Shown one piece after another: positions 21,101 to 29,072 of a DNA stretch of 64,000 nucleotides. Made by a program: the position numbers and the translations under genes. Below the pieces are notes generated by a model that saw only the letters and a list, made by a program, of their open reading frames with translations, had not been told where the DNA came from and ran no database searches. The stretch comes from Aerophototrophica crusticola (GTDB taxonomy: Bacteria; Pseudomonadota; Alphaproteobacteria; Azospirillales; Azospirillaceae), in the NCBI GenBank assembly GCA_001939945.1, contig MOEB01000013.1:44807-108806 (forward strand). The letters are read 5' to 3'. Every line of letters starts with the position of its first letter. Position 1 is the first letter of the stretch.

Positions 21101-21694
21101 TGGGAGGAGGGGGTCTTCCCCAGCCAGCGCACCTTGGATGAGAACGGCATCGCCGGGCTGGAGGAGGAGCGGCGCCTGGCTTACGTGGGCATCACAAGGG
21201 GCAAGCGGCTGGTCACCATCAGCCACGCCGCCAACCGGCGCATCCACGGCTCCTGGTCCACGGCCATCCCCTCCCGCTTCGTGGAGGAGCTGCCGCCGGA
21301 GCATATCGAGGTGCAGAACGACCCCGGCATCGGCGGCAGCGCCTATGGCAGTTTCCGCGACATGGCCGGCCGCGGCAGCTTCGGCGGCGGCTTCGCCGCG
21401 GGCGGCTGGTCCAGCGGGCCCCAGGCGGCCTTCGGGGAGAAGTTCAACCGCATGGGCCGCGCCGCCGCCCAGGCCCCCCAGCGCGGCCGCCTGATCGAGG
21501 GCACGGCCTACGACGTCACCCCCCGCAGCCGCCCGGGCCGCGCCTTCAACCCCGGCGACCGCGTCTTCCACCAGAAATTCGGCTACGGCGCCGTGCTGGC
21601 GGTGGAGAACGACAAGCTGGAGATCCGCTTCGACGTGGCCGGCACCAAGAAGGTGATGGACAGCTTCGTGGTGCCGGCGGACCAGGCGGGGTGA
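18188..21694 (+). CDS. uvrD: UvrD/PcrA-type DNA helicase containing an intein
   Basis: Superfamily 1A 3'-5' DNA helicase acting in nucleotide-excision and mismatch repair. The precursor has 1168 residues. Removing a 382-residue intein (residues 277-658) leaves 786, the normal UvrD size. Visible helicase motifs are Walker A AGAGTGKT (52-59), motif Ia TFTNKAAREM, Walker B VDEYQDT, motif III GDDDQ/SIYGWRGA (split by the intein), motif IV RLEQNYRS, motif V MTLHGAKGLEFD and motif VI EERRLAYVGITR. A C-terminal basic tudor-like segment (FNPGDRVFHQKFGYG) is of the type that contacts RNA polymerase in UvrD/PcrA. ATG 18188 has no ribosome site, but TATATA lies at 18172-18177, so the mRNA may be leaderless. 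The reading frame is intact across the intein, so splicing is needed for function. Confidence 0.97.
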   Translation: MTDLFSPPPAGPGGKGPAPAYPAPAHLPYLQGLNPMQRAAVEALDGPVLVLAGAGTGKTRVLTTRLAHLLLTRRANPWQVLTVTFTNKAAREMRDRVDNLLGGQSEGWWMGTFHALAARILRRHAELVGLKPNFTILDTDDQIRLLKQILEAENIDSKKWPARVILNAIERWKDRALTPDRLKREDTGDVANGKLLDIYRQYQDRLRTLNACDFGDLLLHNITLFQTHDDVLKEYQNRFRYILVDEYQDTNVGQYLWLRLLAQAHKNICCVGDDDQCVAAGTPVTLADGSTRPVEQVREGDLVLSAQGGGRFGPSRVLRVHAKRHDGPLVRVTLEDGTTLTSTPEHRHFAGYRLGTAPQLHFTYLMWKRGFGFRVGTSQTYTKGQAQPVLGFELRCRGEHADALWILETHDSENEARFREYALSLDYGIPTFPFVARPGGSTKGLVHDQKWLDRLYRERPTEEAGERLLADFGLDRAFPHYRPQSHTGRRRNVTVTLCGENRGGRPLHRISVIGSDYADAEALMGIGMSVRPVKKGNPGWRYETAMADLGALMGIADRIRDAFHGDVDLVQYARFGAGEGTEAGEGDGEVVVEAKAKARSSLPMLPAASVRRGMSMFRADGSLAVVRSVELVSSGTTVHDLDVERTHNFIANGIVTHNSIYGWRGAEVGNILRFEHDFPGAQVIRLEQNYRSTSHILGAAHGIIANNQGRLGKQLWTEMDGGEKVRVRGVWDAEEEARWIGDEVESLQRKGISLAHMAVLVRAGFQTREFEERFITLGLPYKVIGGPRFYERQEIRDALAYLRVIASPDDDLAFERIINVPKRGIGPATVQQLYETSRRLGVPLTEATWRLTETDELKPKVRATLRDLTQDMFRWRSQMDRVPHTELAQTILDESGYTRMWQEDKTPEAPGRLENLKELINAMGEFENLTGFLEHVSLVMENADSAGAEQISLMTLHGAKGLEFDVVFLPGWEEGVFPSQRTLDENGIAGLEEERRLAYVGITRGKRLVTISHAANRRIHGSWSTAIPSRFVEELPPEHIEVQNDPGIGGSAYGSFRDMAGRGSFGGGFAAGGWSSGPQAAFGEKFNRMGRAAAQAPQRGRLIEGTAYDVTPRSRPGRAFNPGDRVFHQKFGYGAVLAVENDKLEIRFDVAGTKKVMDSFVVPADQAG
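19016..20161 (+). mobile_element. Intein inside UvrD, inserted in helicase motif III
   Basis: An in-frame protein intron of 382 residues. It starts at Cys (after GDDDQ) with the classical N-splice block CVAAGTPVTLADGSTRPVEQ and a later TPEH block B. It ends with block F (VHDLDVERTHNFIANG) and block G IVTHN, followed by the +1 Ser of SIYGWRGA. All residues needed for splicing (Cys1, the block B Thr/His, the penultimate His, the terminal Asn, +1 Ser) are present. About 255 residues lie between the two Hint halves. No LAGLIDADG or HNH motif is obvious there. YLMWKRGFGFRVGTS followed by EHADALWILETHDSENEAR faintly recalls a GIY-YIG layout. Base composition matches the host, so it is not a recent arrival or has ameliorated. 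Confidence 0.95.
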
Positions 21695-21800
21695 GGGGGG
21701 CCGTAACGCCCTATTTACAAATCCCGCCTCACGTCCCCTCGTGCCCTGCGCTACAGTCGCGCCAAGCCGGCACGGGGGTGTCCCCGGGCCAAGAAACGGC

Positions 21801-23717
21801 ATGGGGTTCAGGGACATGGCACGCAAAAATTCCTTCCGCCGGCACCTGTTGGGTGCGGCCTTCATCGCGCTGGCCGCCGCGGCCGCCCCCCTTTCGGCCC
21901 AGGCGCAGCAGGCGGCCCCGGCCGCCGCGGCGCAGAAGCCGGTGGACCAGAAGTACGTCTGGGACCTGACCAGCCTGTTCAAGTCCGACGCGGAGTGGGA
22001 TGCCGCGCGCAAGCAGGTGATCGCCGACGCGCCGAAGCTCGCCACCCTGAAGGACAGCATCGGCAAGGACGCCAAGTCCATGGCCGCCGCCCTGGACCAG
22101 ATCAGCGCTGCCAACAGAGTGGCGGAGAAGGTGGCCGTCTACGCCTACTTCGGCTACTCCACCAACACCCGCGACGCCAAGGGGCAGGAACGCTGGACCC
22201 TGGCCCAGGCCCTCCAGGGTGAGCTGGGCTCCAACACCGCCTGGCTGGCCCCCACCATCCAGGACCTGGGCGCCGAGAAGGTGGAAAGCTTCATCAAGGC
22301 CGAGCCGGGCCTGAAGAACCACGCCTTCGGCCTGCGTGACATCCTGCGCCGCAAGCCCCACACCCTGACCAAGGAAGCGGAGGCGGCGGTGGCGGCCTTC
22401 GGGCCGGTGATCGGCTCCATGGGCAACATCCACTCCGTCCTGTCCAACGCGGACATCAAGTGGCCGGAGGTGGAGGTTCCCGACGCCGGGAAGAAGACGG
22501 TCAACCAGACCGGCTACCAGGGCCTGCGCCAGCACCCGGACCGCAACACCCGCAAGGCAGCCTTCGATGCCTTCTGGACCACCTACGGCCAGTTCGCCAA
22601 CACCTATGGCGGCACCCTGGCGGCCACGGTGAACGCGGGCGTGATCGACGCCAAGCTGCGCAACTATCCCAGCGCCGTGGCGGCGTCCCTCGCGGCCAAC
22701 AACATCCCCGAATCCGTCTACCGCACCCTGGTGGCGGAGGCGAACAAGGGCCTGCCCACCCTGCACCGCTATTTCAAGCTGCGGCAGAAGATGCTGGGCC
22801 TGCCGGACCTGCATTATTACGACATCTATCCGGCCCTGGTCCGGCTGGACAAGAAGTTCGGCATCGAGGACAGCAAGACCCTGACCCTGGCGGCGGTGAA
22901 GCCCCTGGGCAACGCCTATGTGGACGATCTGGCGACCCTGGTGAACCAGCGGACCATGCATGTCTACCCCGGGGAAGGGAAAGACAGCGGCGCCTACCAT
23001 TGGGGCGTCTGGGGCGGCCAGCCCTACATCTTCCTGAACCACAAGGATGATTATGACGGGCTGACCACCTTCGCCCACGAATGGGGCCATGGCATGCACA
23101 GCCACCTGGCCAACAAGGCCCAGCCCTATGAGACGTCGGGCTACAGCCTGTTCCTGGCGGAAATCGCCAGCACCGCGAACGAGATGTTCCTGTCCGACTA
23201 CATGGTGGCCAACGCCAAGTCGAAGGAGGAGAAGCTCTTCTACCTGGGCCAGGCGCTGGAGGGGCTGCGCGCCACCTTCTTCCGCCAGACCATGTTCGCG
23301 GAGTTCGAGCTGGCCACCCATGACGCCGTGCAGCGGGGTGAGGCGCTGTCGGGCGCCAAGATGACCGAGATCTATTGCGACCTGCTGAAGCGCTACCATG
23401 GCGACGCGCAGGGCGTGATGAAGATCGACCCGAAATACTGCTCGGAATGGGCCTATATCAGCCACTTCTACCGGCCGTTCTACGTCTACCAGTATGCCAC
23501 CAGCATCTCCGCCGGCATCTACTTCGCCACCCAGATCAGCAAGGGCGGCGAGAAGGAGCGGGAGACCTACCTGAACGTGCTGCGCGCCGGCGGCTCCCAA
23601 TACCCCTACGACCTGTTGAAGCAGTCCGGCCTGGACATGGCCAGCCCCGCCCCCTACCAGGCCCTGGTCAAGCGCATGGACGCCATCATGGACGAGATGG
23701 AGAAGCTGCTGAACTGA
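21801..23717 (+). CDS. pepF: Exported M3-family oligoendopeptidase F-like metallopeptidase (copy 1)
   Basis: Zinc oligopeptidase of family M3, likely degrading short peptides in the periplasm. The 638-residue product begins with a basic n-region (ARKNSFRRHLLG), a hydrophobic Ala-rich core and an AQAQ cleavage region, so export is expected. Most PepF enzymes are cytosolic. The mature part starts YVWDLTSLFKSDAEWD, the standard PepF opening. The zinc site FAHEWGHGMHSHL and the downstream Glu in LAEIASTANE are intact. ATG 21801 or ATG 21816 could be the start; neither has a strong ribosome site. A closely similar paralogue follows 146 bp downstream, separated by a C-rich repeat pair, and suggests a tandem duplication. 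Confidence 0.93.
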   Translation: MGFRDMARKNSFRRHLLGAAFIALAAAAAPLSAQAQQAAPAAAAQKPVDQKYVWDLTSLFKSDAEWDAARKQVIADAPKLATLKDSIGKDAKSMAAALDQISAANRVAEKVAVYAYFGYSTNTRDAKGQERWTLAQALQGELGSNTAWLAPTIQDLGAEKVESFIKAEPGLKNHAFGLRDILRRKPHTLTKEAEAAVAAFGPVIGSMGNIHSVLSNADIKWPEVEVPDAGKKTVNQTGYQGLRQHPDRNTRKAAFDAFWTTYGQFANTYGGTLAATVNAGVIDAKLRNYPSAVAASLAANNIPESVYRTLVAEANKGLPTLHRYFKLRQKMLGLPDLHYYDIYPALVRLDKKFGIEDSKTLTLAAVKPLGNAYVDDLATLVNQRTMHVYPGEGKDSGAYHWGVWGGQPYIFLNHKDDYDGLTTFAHEWGHGMHSHLANKAQPYETSGYSLFLAEIASTANEMFLSDYMVANAKSKEEKLFYLGQALEGLRATFFRQTMFAEFELATHDAVQRGEALSGAKMTEIYCDLLKRYHGDAQGVMKIDPKYCSEWAYISHFYRPFYVYQYATSISAGIYFATQISKGGEKERETYLNVLRAGGSQYPYDLLKQSGLDMASPAPYQALVKRMDAIMDEMEKLLN

Positions 23718-23727
23718 CGGGGACGGT

Positions 23728-23835
23728 CAATCCCCCCTCTCCCCACCGGGGAGAGGGCCGGGGTGAGGGGGTGCCGGGAGCAGAAGACGGCATCGGCCCC
23801 CCGCCGACGGCGCACCCTCTCCCCAGGGAGAGGGA
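23728..23835. repeat. Paired C-rich palindromic repeat between the two M3 peptidase genes
   Basis: CCCTCTCCCCACCGGGGAGAGGG at the left and CCCTCTCCCCAGGGAGAGGG at the right: the same family as at 12314, 31125 and 41484. Confidence 0.65.
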
Positions 23836-23863
23836 ACATAACTTGGGAACGAGACAGGACACG

Positions 23864-25768
23864 ATGACCACCACCGCTTTCCGCGCCCGTCTGTTCGGGG
23901 CCGCCGCCGTCGCGCTGCTGGGGGCCTTCGCCCCGTTGGCCGCCAGCGCGCAGGATGCCAAGCCCGCCGCCGCGGCGCCCCAGGCCGACCCGGCGCATGT
24001 CTGGGACCTGACCACCCTGTTCAAGACCGAGGCCGACTGGGAGGCCGAGCGCAAGGCCATCGCGGCCGAGGTGCCGAAGCTGGCCGCCCTGAAGGGCACG
24101 CTGGGCAAGGATGCCGCCAGCATGCGGGCGGCGCTGGATGCCATCTCCGCCGTGCGCCAGCGGATGGAGCGGCTGTCCGTCTACGCCTCCACCCAGTTCA
24201 GCACCGACGCCCGTGACACCAAGGCCCAGGAGCGGTCCAACCTGGTCCGCCAGCTCGGCGCCGACATCGGTTCCGCCGTCGCCTGGCTGTCGCCGGAGAT
24301 CCAGGCCATCGGCGACGCCAAGGTCGAAAGCTTCATCAAGGCGGACAAGGGCCTGGCCAAGCACGCCTTCGCCCTGCGCGACGCCATCCGGGAAAAGCCG
24401 CACACCCTGTCCCAGGACACGGAGGCCGCCCTGGCCGCCGTGGGCCCGGCCATGTACAACGCCGGCACCACCAACCAGCTCCTCACCTCCTCCGACATCG
24501 ACTGGCCGTCGGTGAAGCTGCCGGACGGCAAGGAGGTGAAGCTGAACCAGATCGGCTACAGCCGCCTGCGCGACGACCCGGACCGGGCTGTGCGCAAGAT
24601 GGCCTTCGACACCTTCTGGAAGAAGTACGCCCAGTACACCAACACCAACGGCAGCCTGCTCTCCAACCGCATCCAGGCCGGCGTCGCCATGGCCAAGCTG
24701 CGGAACTACAAGAGCGCGGTGGGCGCCTCCCTGGCCCAGAACGACATCCCGGAGGAGGTCTACCGCACCCTGGTGGCAGAGGCGAACAAGGCCCTGCCGA
24801 CCCTGCACCGGTACCTGAAGCTGCGCCAGCGGCTGCTGAACCTGCCGGACCTGCATTACTACGACATCTACCCGACCCTGGTGTCCATCGACCGCAAGTT
24901 CGGGATCGAGGAGGCCAAGGCCCTCACCCTCGCCTCCACCAAGCCGCTGGGGCCCGAATACGGCCAGATGCTCGAGGACGCGCTGAAGGGCCGCTGGATG
25001 CATGTCTACCCGGCAGAGGGCAAGCGCCCCGGCGCCTACCAGACCAGCGTCTATGGCGTGCACCCCTTCGTCTTCCTGAACCACCAGGACACGTTCGACA
25101 GCGTCAGCACCTTCACCCATGAATGGGGCCACGGGCTGCACACCAAGCTGGCCGACAAGAACCAGCCCTTCGAGACGGCGGACTACAGCCTGTTCGTGGC
25201 GGAGGTCGCCTCCACCGTGAACGAGATGCTGCTGGCCGACCACATGGTGGAGAACGCCCGCAGCAAGGAGGAACAGGTCTTCTACCTGGGCCACCTGCTG
25301 GACACGCTGCGCGGCACCTTCTTCCGCCAGACCATGTTCGCGGAGTTCGAGCTGGCCACCCATGACGCCATGGAGCGCGGCGAGGCCCTGTCCGGCAAGA
25401 AGATGACGGAGATCTACTGCGACCTGCTGAAGCGCTACCATGGCGACGCGCAGGGCGTGATGAAGATCGACCCGGCCTATTGCGCGGAGTGGCAGATGGT
25501 CAGCCACTTCTACCGGCCCTTCTATGTCTACCAGTACGCCACCAGCATCGCGGCCGCCGCCTACTTCGCCGACCAGGTGGAGAAGGGCGGGGAAAAGGCG
25601 CGGGAGAACTACCTGGACGTGCTGCGCGCCGGCGGCTCCGTCTACCCGTACCAGCTGCTGAAGCAGCGCGGCGTGGACCTGGCCACCCCGGTGCCCTACC
25701 AGGCCCTGATCAAGCGCATGAACGACACCATGGACCAGATCGAGAAGCTGCTGGACAAGAAGGCATAA
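23864..25768 (+). CDS. pepF: Exported M3-family oligoendopeptidase F-like metallopeptidase (copy 2)
   Basis: Paralogue of the preceding gene, 634 residues from ATG 23864. It has its own signal peptide (MTTTAFRARLFGAAAVALLG, then a SAQDA cleavage region) and the same architecture: HVWDLTTLFKTEADWE opening, zinc motif FTHEWGHGLHTKL, Glu in VAEVASTVNE, and the long shared block FRQTMFAEFELATHDAMERG. Both copies have complete active sites, so this is duplication rather than decay. Differences concentrate in the N-terminal helical half, which lines the substrate channel in this family and may mean different peptide preferences. A Rho-independent terminator follows 20 bp after the stop, closing the pair. 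Confidence 0.94.
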   Translation: MTTTAFRARLFGAAAVALLGAFAPLAASAQDAKPAAAAPQADPAHVWDLTTLFKTEADWEAERKAIAAEVPKLAALKGTLGKDAASMRAALDAISAVRQRMERLSVYASTQFSTDARDTKAQERSNLVRQLGADIGSAVAWLSPEIQAIGDAKVESFIKADKGLAKHAFALRDAIREKPHTLSQDTEAALAAVGPAMYNAGTTNQLLTSSDIDWPSVKLPDGKEVKLNQIGYSRLRDDPDRAVRKMAFDTFWKKYAQYTNTNGSLLSNRIQAGVAMAKLRNYKSAVGASLAQNDIPEEVYRTLVAEANKALPTLHRYLKLRQRLLNLPDLHYYDIYPTLVSIDRKFGIEEAKALTLASTKPLGPEYGQMLEDALKGRWMHVYPAEGKRPGAYQTSVYGVHPFVFLNHQDTFDSVSTFTHEWGHGLHTKLADKNQPFETADYSLFVAEVASTVNEMLLADHMVENARSKEEQVFYLGHLLDTLRGTFFRQTMFAEFELATHDAMERGEALSGKKMTEIYCDLLKRYHGDAQGVMKIDPAYCAEWQMVSHFYRPFYVYQYATSIAAAAYFADQVEKGGEKARENYLDVLRAGGSVYPYQLLKQRGVDLATPVPYQALIKRMNDTMDQIEKLLDKKA

Positions 25769-25789
25769 GTCCGGCGGCTTGAGTTTGGA

Positions 25790-25822
25790 GGGGGCGGGCC
25801 TTTACGGGTCCGCCCCTTTTTG
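25790..25822 (+). terminator. Terminator after the M3 peptidase pair
   Basis: GGGGCGGGCC, loop TTTAC, GGGTCCGCCCC followed by TTTTTGTT. One G-U pair in the stem. Good position and U-run. Confidence 0.85.
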
Positions 25823-25860
25823 TTGTGCGATCGAAACGGTCCCGCTTGGGGTGGCGTCAC

Positions 25861-26132
25861 GGCCGGGGGACACGGACGGCACGGATGCCGCTTCGCGGCC
25901 ACGGACAAACACGGATGGTGCCTCTTTGGCCGTTCAGCCCTCCTTGGGACCCTGCGCGGCGAAGCCGCAATAAGCATCCGGTATCAAAACGTAGCCTGCT
26001 CGCGCTTGATCGAACCGGTATCAGAAGGATTGCGGCTGCGCCGCGGGTGAAGGCCAGGCACTGCCATCCCACAGCGAGTCCGTGTCATCCGTGGCCGCGC
26101 AGCGGCATCCGTGCCGTCCGTGTCCCCCGGCC
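25861..26132. mobile_element. MITE-like element with 32-bp perfect terminal inverted repeats (copy 1)
   Basis: The first 32 bases (25861-25892) are the exact reverse complement of 26101-26132, and the similarity continues with mismatches to about 57 bp. An inner palindrome pairs GCGGCGAAGCCGCAA (near 25956) with TTGCGGCTGCGCCGC (near 26027). The element encodes no protein. A second copy at 41610-41852 shares the terminal repeats and the inner palindrome. It sits between the peptidase terminator and prmA and may carry the prmA promoter. Confidence 0.75.
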
Positions 26133-26236
26133 GTACCTCCTCCACCCGCCCGACCGCCTCGTCCATCCGCCAAGCCCTGTTGCCCCACCGTCCCCGTCCG
26201 TCTAGAACTCCGCCCATCAAGCTGGAGGATGGGTCG

Positions 26237-27106
26237 ATGCAGGGCATGTGGCGGATCGCGTTCGAGGTGCCGGAGCGGCTGGTGCCGCTGTTCGCGGACG
26301 TGGTGGAGCCGCACCTGGACGCCGTCTCCACCTTCGAGCTGCAGGAAGGCGGCCAGTGGCTGATCGAGGGCACCAGCTACACCGAGCCCGACACCGCCCG
26401 CATCGCCATGAAGCTGGCCGTCCTGGCCGCAGCCCAGGGCATCCCCGAGCCGGAGCTGACCAAGGAACCGCTGCCGCCCATCGACTGGGTGACCAAGACC
26501 TACCTCAGCTTCCCGCCCATCACGGCCGGCCGCTTCTTCATCCATGGCAGCCACCACAAGAAGCCGGTGCCTAAGGGCAAGATCGGCTTGCAGATCGAGG
26601 CCGCCATGGCCTTCGGTTCCGGTGAGCACGCGACGACCCAGGGCTGCCTGCGCGCCATCTCCGAGTTGTGCAAGGTGGGCGGCTTCCGCAACGCCCTGGA
26701 CATGGGCTGCGGCAGCGGCATCCTGGCCTTCGCCCTGGCCAAGCTGCGCCACATCCCCGTGGTGGGGGTGGACATCGACGCCCTGTCCATCGAGATCGCG
26801 CAGGAGAATGCGGTGCTGAACCGCGTGCACAAGCTGGTCAGCCTGCACGCCGCCAACGGCTACGCCGCCAAGGCCGTGCGGGAGTTCGGCAAGTTCGACC
26901 TGATCGTCGCCAACATCCTGGCCCGCCCCCTGGCCCGCATGGCCCCCGACCTGCGCCGCCACTTGGTGCCCGGCGGCACCGCAATCTTCTCCGGCCTACT
27001 GCACCACCAGGAACCCCTGGTCATCAACGCCCACCGCACCCAGGGCTTGCGCCTGGTCCGCCGGTTCAGGTTGGGGGATTGGTCGACGTTGGTCATGAAG
27101 GGGTGA
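26237..27106 (+). CDS. prmA: Ribosomal protein L11 methyltransferase
   Basis: SAM-dependent methyltransferase that trimethylates lysines and the N-terminus of ribosomal protein L11. The 289-residue product from ATG 26237 (GGAGGAT 8 nt upstream) has the PrmA N-terminal substrate-recognition domain, then the linker motif AMAFGSGEHATTQGCL. The Rossmann SAM site ALDMGCGSGILAFALAKL, the acidic end of beta2 (VVGVDIDALSIEIAQENA) and the catalytic-face motif IVANILARPL follow. Length is typical (about 290). An upstream open stretch in the same frame lies inside the inverted-repeat element and is not part of the gene. No operon partner is visible. Confidence 0.96.
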   Translation: MQGMWRIAFEVPERLVPLFADVVEPHLDAVSTFELQEGGQWLIEGTSYTEPDTARIAMKLAVLAAAQGIPEPELTKEPLPPIDWVTKTYLSFPPITAGRFFIHGSHHKKPVPKGKIGLQIEAAMAFGSGEHATTQGCLRAISELCKVGGFRNALDMGCGSGILAFALAKLRHIPVVGVDIDALSIEIAQENAVLNRVHKLVSLHAANGYAAKAVREFGKFDLIVANILARPLARMAPDLRRHLVPGGTAIFSGLLHHQEPLVINAHRTQGLRLVRRFRLGDWSTLVMKG

Positions 27107-27202
27107 GGGGCCTTCCTGGCTCAAGCCAATCCGACCGCCATCCCGGCTTCCGGCCAGACCCGCCGGTTTATTGCTGATCGCCTGCAACAATCTCTACTGC
27201 GT

Positions 27203-27293
27203 CCCCCGCGAAGGCGGGGGCCCACAGTTTTTGACCCCTTGTGTGCCCTCACCCTGGTTGAAGAACCGTGGACCCCCGCCTGCGCGGGGGAAG
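27203..27293. repeat. Inverted pair of GCGAAGGCGGGGG repeats (copy near 27.2 kb)
   Basis: Left half GTCCCCCGCGAAGGCGGGGG followed by CCCACAGTTTTTGACCCC; right half GAACCGTGGACCCCCGCC followed by TGCGCGGGGG. The halves are imperfect reverse complements with the pattern hairpin-CCACAGTT ... AACCGTGG-hairpin. The same layout recurs at 36210 and 54434. Confidence 0.7.
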
Positions 27294-27356
27294 CAAAAAG
27301 TCCTCAATGCCCAGGGTCTCGACACTGGTGAGGGTGCGCCGGGGCACCCCCCAAAG

Positions 27357-27385
27357 AAAAAGGCCCGCGGGTTTCCCCGCGGGCC
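27357..27385 (-). terminator. Terminator of the OmpA-family gene
   Basis: Minus-strand stem GGCCCGCGGG (27385-27376), loop GAAA, CCCGCGGGCC (27371-27362), followed by TTTTTCTTT. Perfect 10-bp stem 29 bp after the stop codon at 27414. Confidence 0.9.
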
Positions 27386-27413
27386 AGGTTCTCTCTCATG
27401 ACTGGCGTATCGG

Positions 27414-28514
27414 TCAGCTCGCGGGCGAGCCTTCCGGGAAGATGATGACGGACCGGCGGTTGGAGGGCTCGCGCACCCCGTCCGCGGTCGGGACCAGCAG
27501 CTCCGTCTCGCCACGGCCGGCCGTGGTGATCTGGTCGCTGGTCAGGCCCTGGCTGGTCAGGAAGTCCCGGACCGCCTGGGCGCGGCGCTCGGAGAGCTTC
27601 TGGTTGTAGGCCGGCGTGCCCGACGTGTCGGTATAGCCGGTCACCTGCACCGCCGAGATGCGGCCGGCCTGGGCGTCGCGGGCCACGTTGCGCAGCACCT
27701 GCTCCGCGTCGGCCGTCAGCGTCGCCTGGTTCCAGTCGAAGAAGACGGTGAAGTTGCGGCTGATGGCCGGGGCCGGCGGCGGGGCCGGGGCGGGCTCGGG
27801 CGCCACGACCGGGGCCGGGGTGGGCTCGGGCTGCGGCGGCGGGGCCGGCGGCGCGCCGAAGGTGTAGCGGACGCCCACCAGGGCCGAGTGGTTCTGGTAG
27901 TCGAAGCTCACCCGGTTGCCGGCCGCGTCGTTCATGCGGACGATGCCGGTGTCCAGGAACCGGTAACCCACGGTCAGGTCCAGGTTCGGGGTGACGGCAT
28001 AGGCCACGCCGGCACCAACCTGCCAGGCGACGGCGTTGTCCTTGTCGTCCAGCCGGGCGCCGGGGGCGAACATGTCGCCGACGCTCTGGAAGGACAGGCG
28101 GGCCACGCCGACGCCGGCGCTGACCCAGGGGCGCAGCGGGCCGATGGGGTTCAGCTCATAGCCGACCACGCCCATGAAGGTGTAGGCGTTGGTGCGGCCC
28201 TCGCCGCCGGCGCGGCCGACCGGGCCACCGGCGATGTCGCCGACCACGTTGCGGGTCCAGCCCACTTCCAGGCCGGCGCGCAGGCCGGCACCCAGGCGGT
28301 AGCCGCCCTCCAGGATGCCGGTGAAGCCGTTGTCGTACTCGATCTCGTTACGGAACAGGCCGTTCTCGGCTTCCACGTCCTGGGTCCAGGTATAACCGCC
28401 CTGGATGCCCACATAGGGGCCGGACGCCATGTCCTGGGCATTGGCCGCAACCGGGGCAGCCATTGACAGCAGGGCAACGGCCGAAACCGCCATCACCGGG
28501 CGCATGTTCTTCAT
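27414..28514 (-). CDS. OmpA-family outer membrane protein
   Basis: A 366-residue outer-membrane protein. A signal peptide (KNMRPVMAVSAVALLSMAA, cleavage near ANAQD) precedes an eight-strand beta-barrel (about residues 30-220), visible as alternating strands such as GPYVGIQGGYTW, GLRAGLEVGWTRN and SALVGVRYTFG. A Pro/Ala-rich hinge (about 222-250) leads to a C-terminal OmpA domain that anchors to peptidoglycan. Its signature is VQVTGYTDTSGTPAYNQKLS, then ERRAQAVRDFL and GRGETELLVPT. The final residues SNRRSVIIF are typical. ATG 28514 has AGGAGG 5-7 nt upstream; an in-frame GTG sits just before it. Strong ribosome site and dedicated terminator suggest an abundant, monocistronic protein. Confidence 0.95.
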   Translation of the reverse strand: MKNMRPVMAVSAVALLSMAAPVAANAQDMASGPYVGIQGGYTWTQDVEAENGLFRNEIEYDNGFTGILEGGYRLGAGLRAGLEVGWTRNVVGDIAGGPVGRAGGEGRTNAYTFMGVVGYELNPIGPLRPWVSAGVGVARLSFQSVGDMFAPGARLDDKDNAVAWQVGAGVAYAVTPNLDLTVGYRFLDTGIVRMNDAAGNRVSFDYQNHSALVGVRYTFGAPPAPPPQPEPTPAPVVAPEPAPAPPPAPAISRNFTVFFDWNQATLTADAEQVLRNVARDAQAGRISAVQVTGYTDTSGTPAYNQKLSERRAQAVRDFLTSQGLTSDQITTAGRGETELLVPTADGVREPSNRRSVIIFPEGSPAS

Positions 28515-29072
28515 CACTTCCTCCTAACTCCCTCGCCCACCGTCTTGCACGGCGGACCGTCGCGAACTGGCATCGACCGCCAACAACGGGCGATGTGCCG
28601 GGAAAGGCACAGACGAAAACCCCGAAATTTGACGAAGACTGTGAAGACGGGCCAATTCGACAATAACTGTGTCCGCAATGCCGCAGTGGGCATGTAGCCG
28701 ATCTGAGCTATGACAGGCGGTGCGGTGCAACAAGACCGTCAAAGTGGATCGGCCGATGGTGTAGGGTCCGCCATAAGGGGTAGCCCCGACCTGATCATCT
28801 GTCACAAGGCTGTGGAAACACTAGGGTTTCATTTTCCTGTCGGACCATAGCCATGACGAATTCTCACGGCGGTCCCATCTTTATGTCGTGCCAAGCGGCT
28901 TTGCTGCCACAGGTTTCGGACCTTGCCCGGGCGGCCTGCCTGCCCCTGGGGCCGACTCCGCGGGGGTTCGCCGCGGCGCCGGCCTTGTTCCCCCCTGTCG
29001 GCGCGGGCGGCGCTTGCACCCTGTCCGCCGCCGCTCTAGCCTGCGCCGCAATGTCCCATCCAGCCGCCGAGA
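28515..29072. other. Divergent spacer between OmpA-family and aminopeptidase P genes
   Basis: 558 bp. Apart from the OmpA ribosome site (AGGAGGAA) it contains a comparatively A/T-rich tract at 28610-28690 and 28800-28870 that probably holds the promoters. No gene with convincing codon use was found here. Confidence 0.4.

Noticed and set aside
27203..27293. Palindromic repeat pair considered as a Rho-independent terminator for prmA
   Set aside because: No U-run after either hairpin, and the same doublet occurs in other contexts including within an operon-like cluster.
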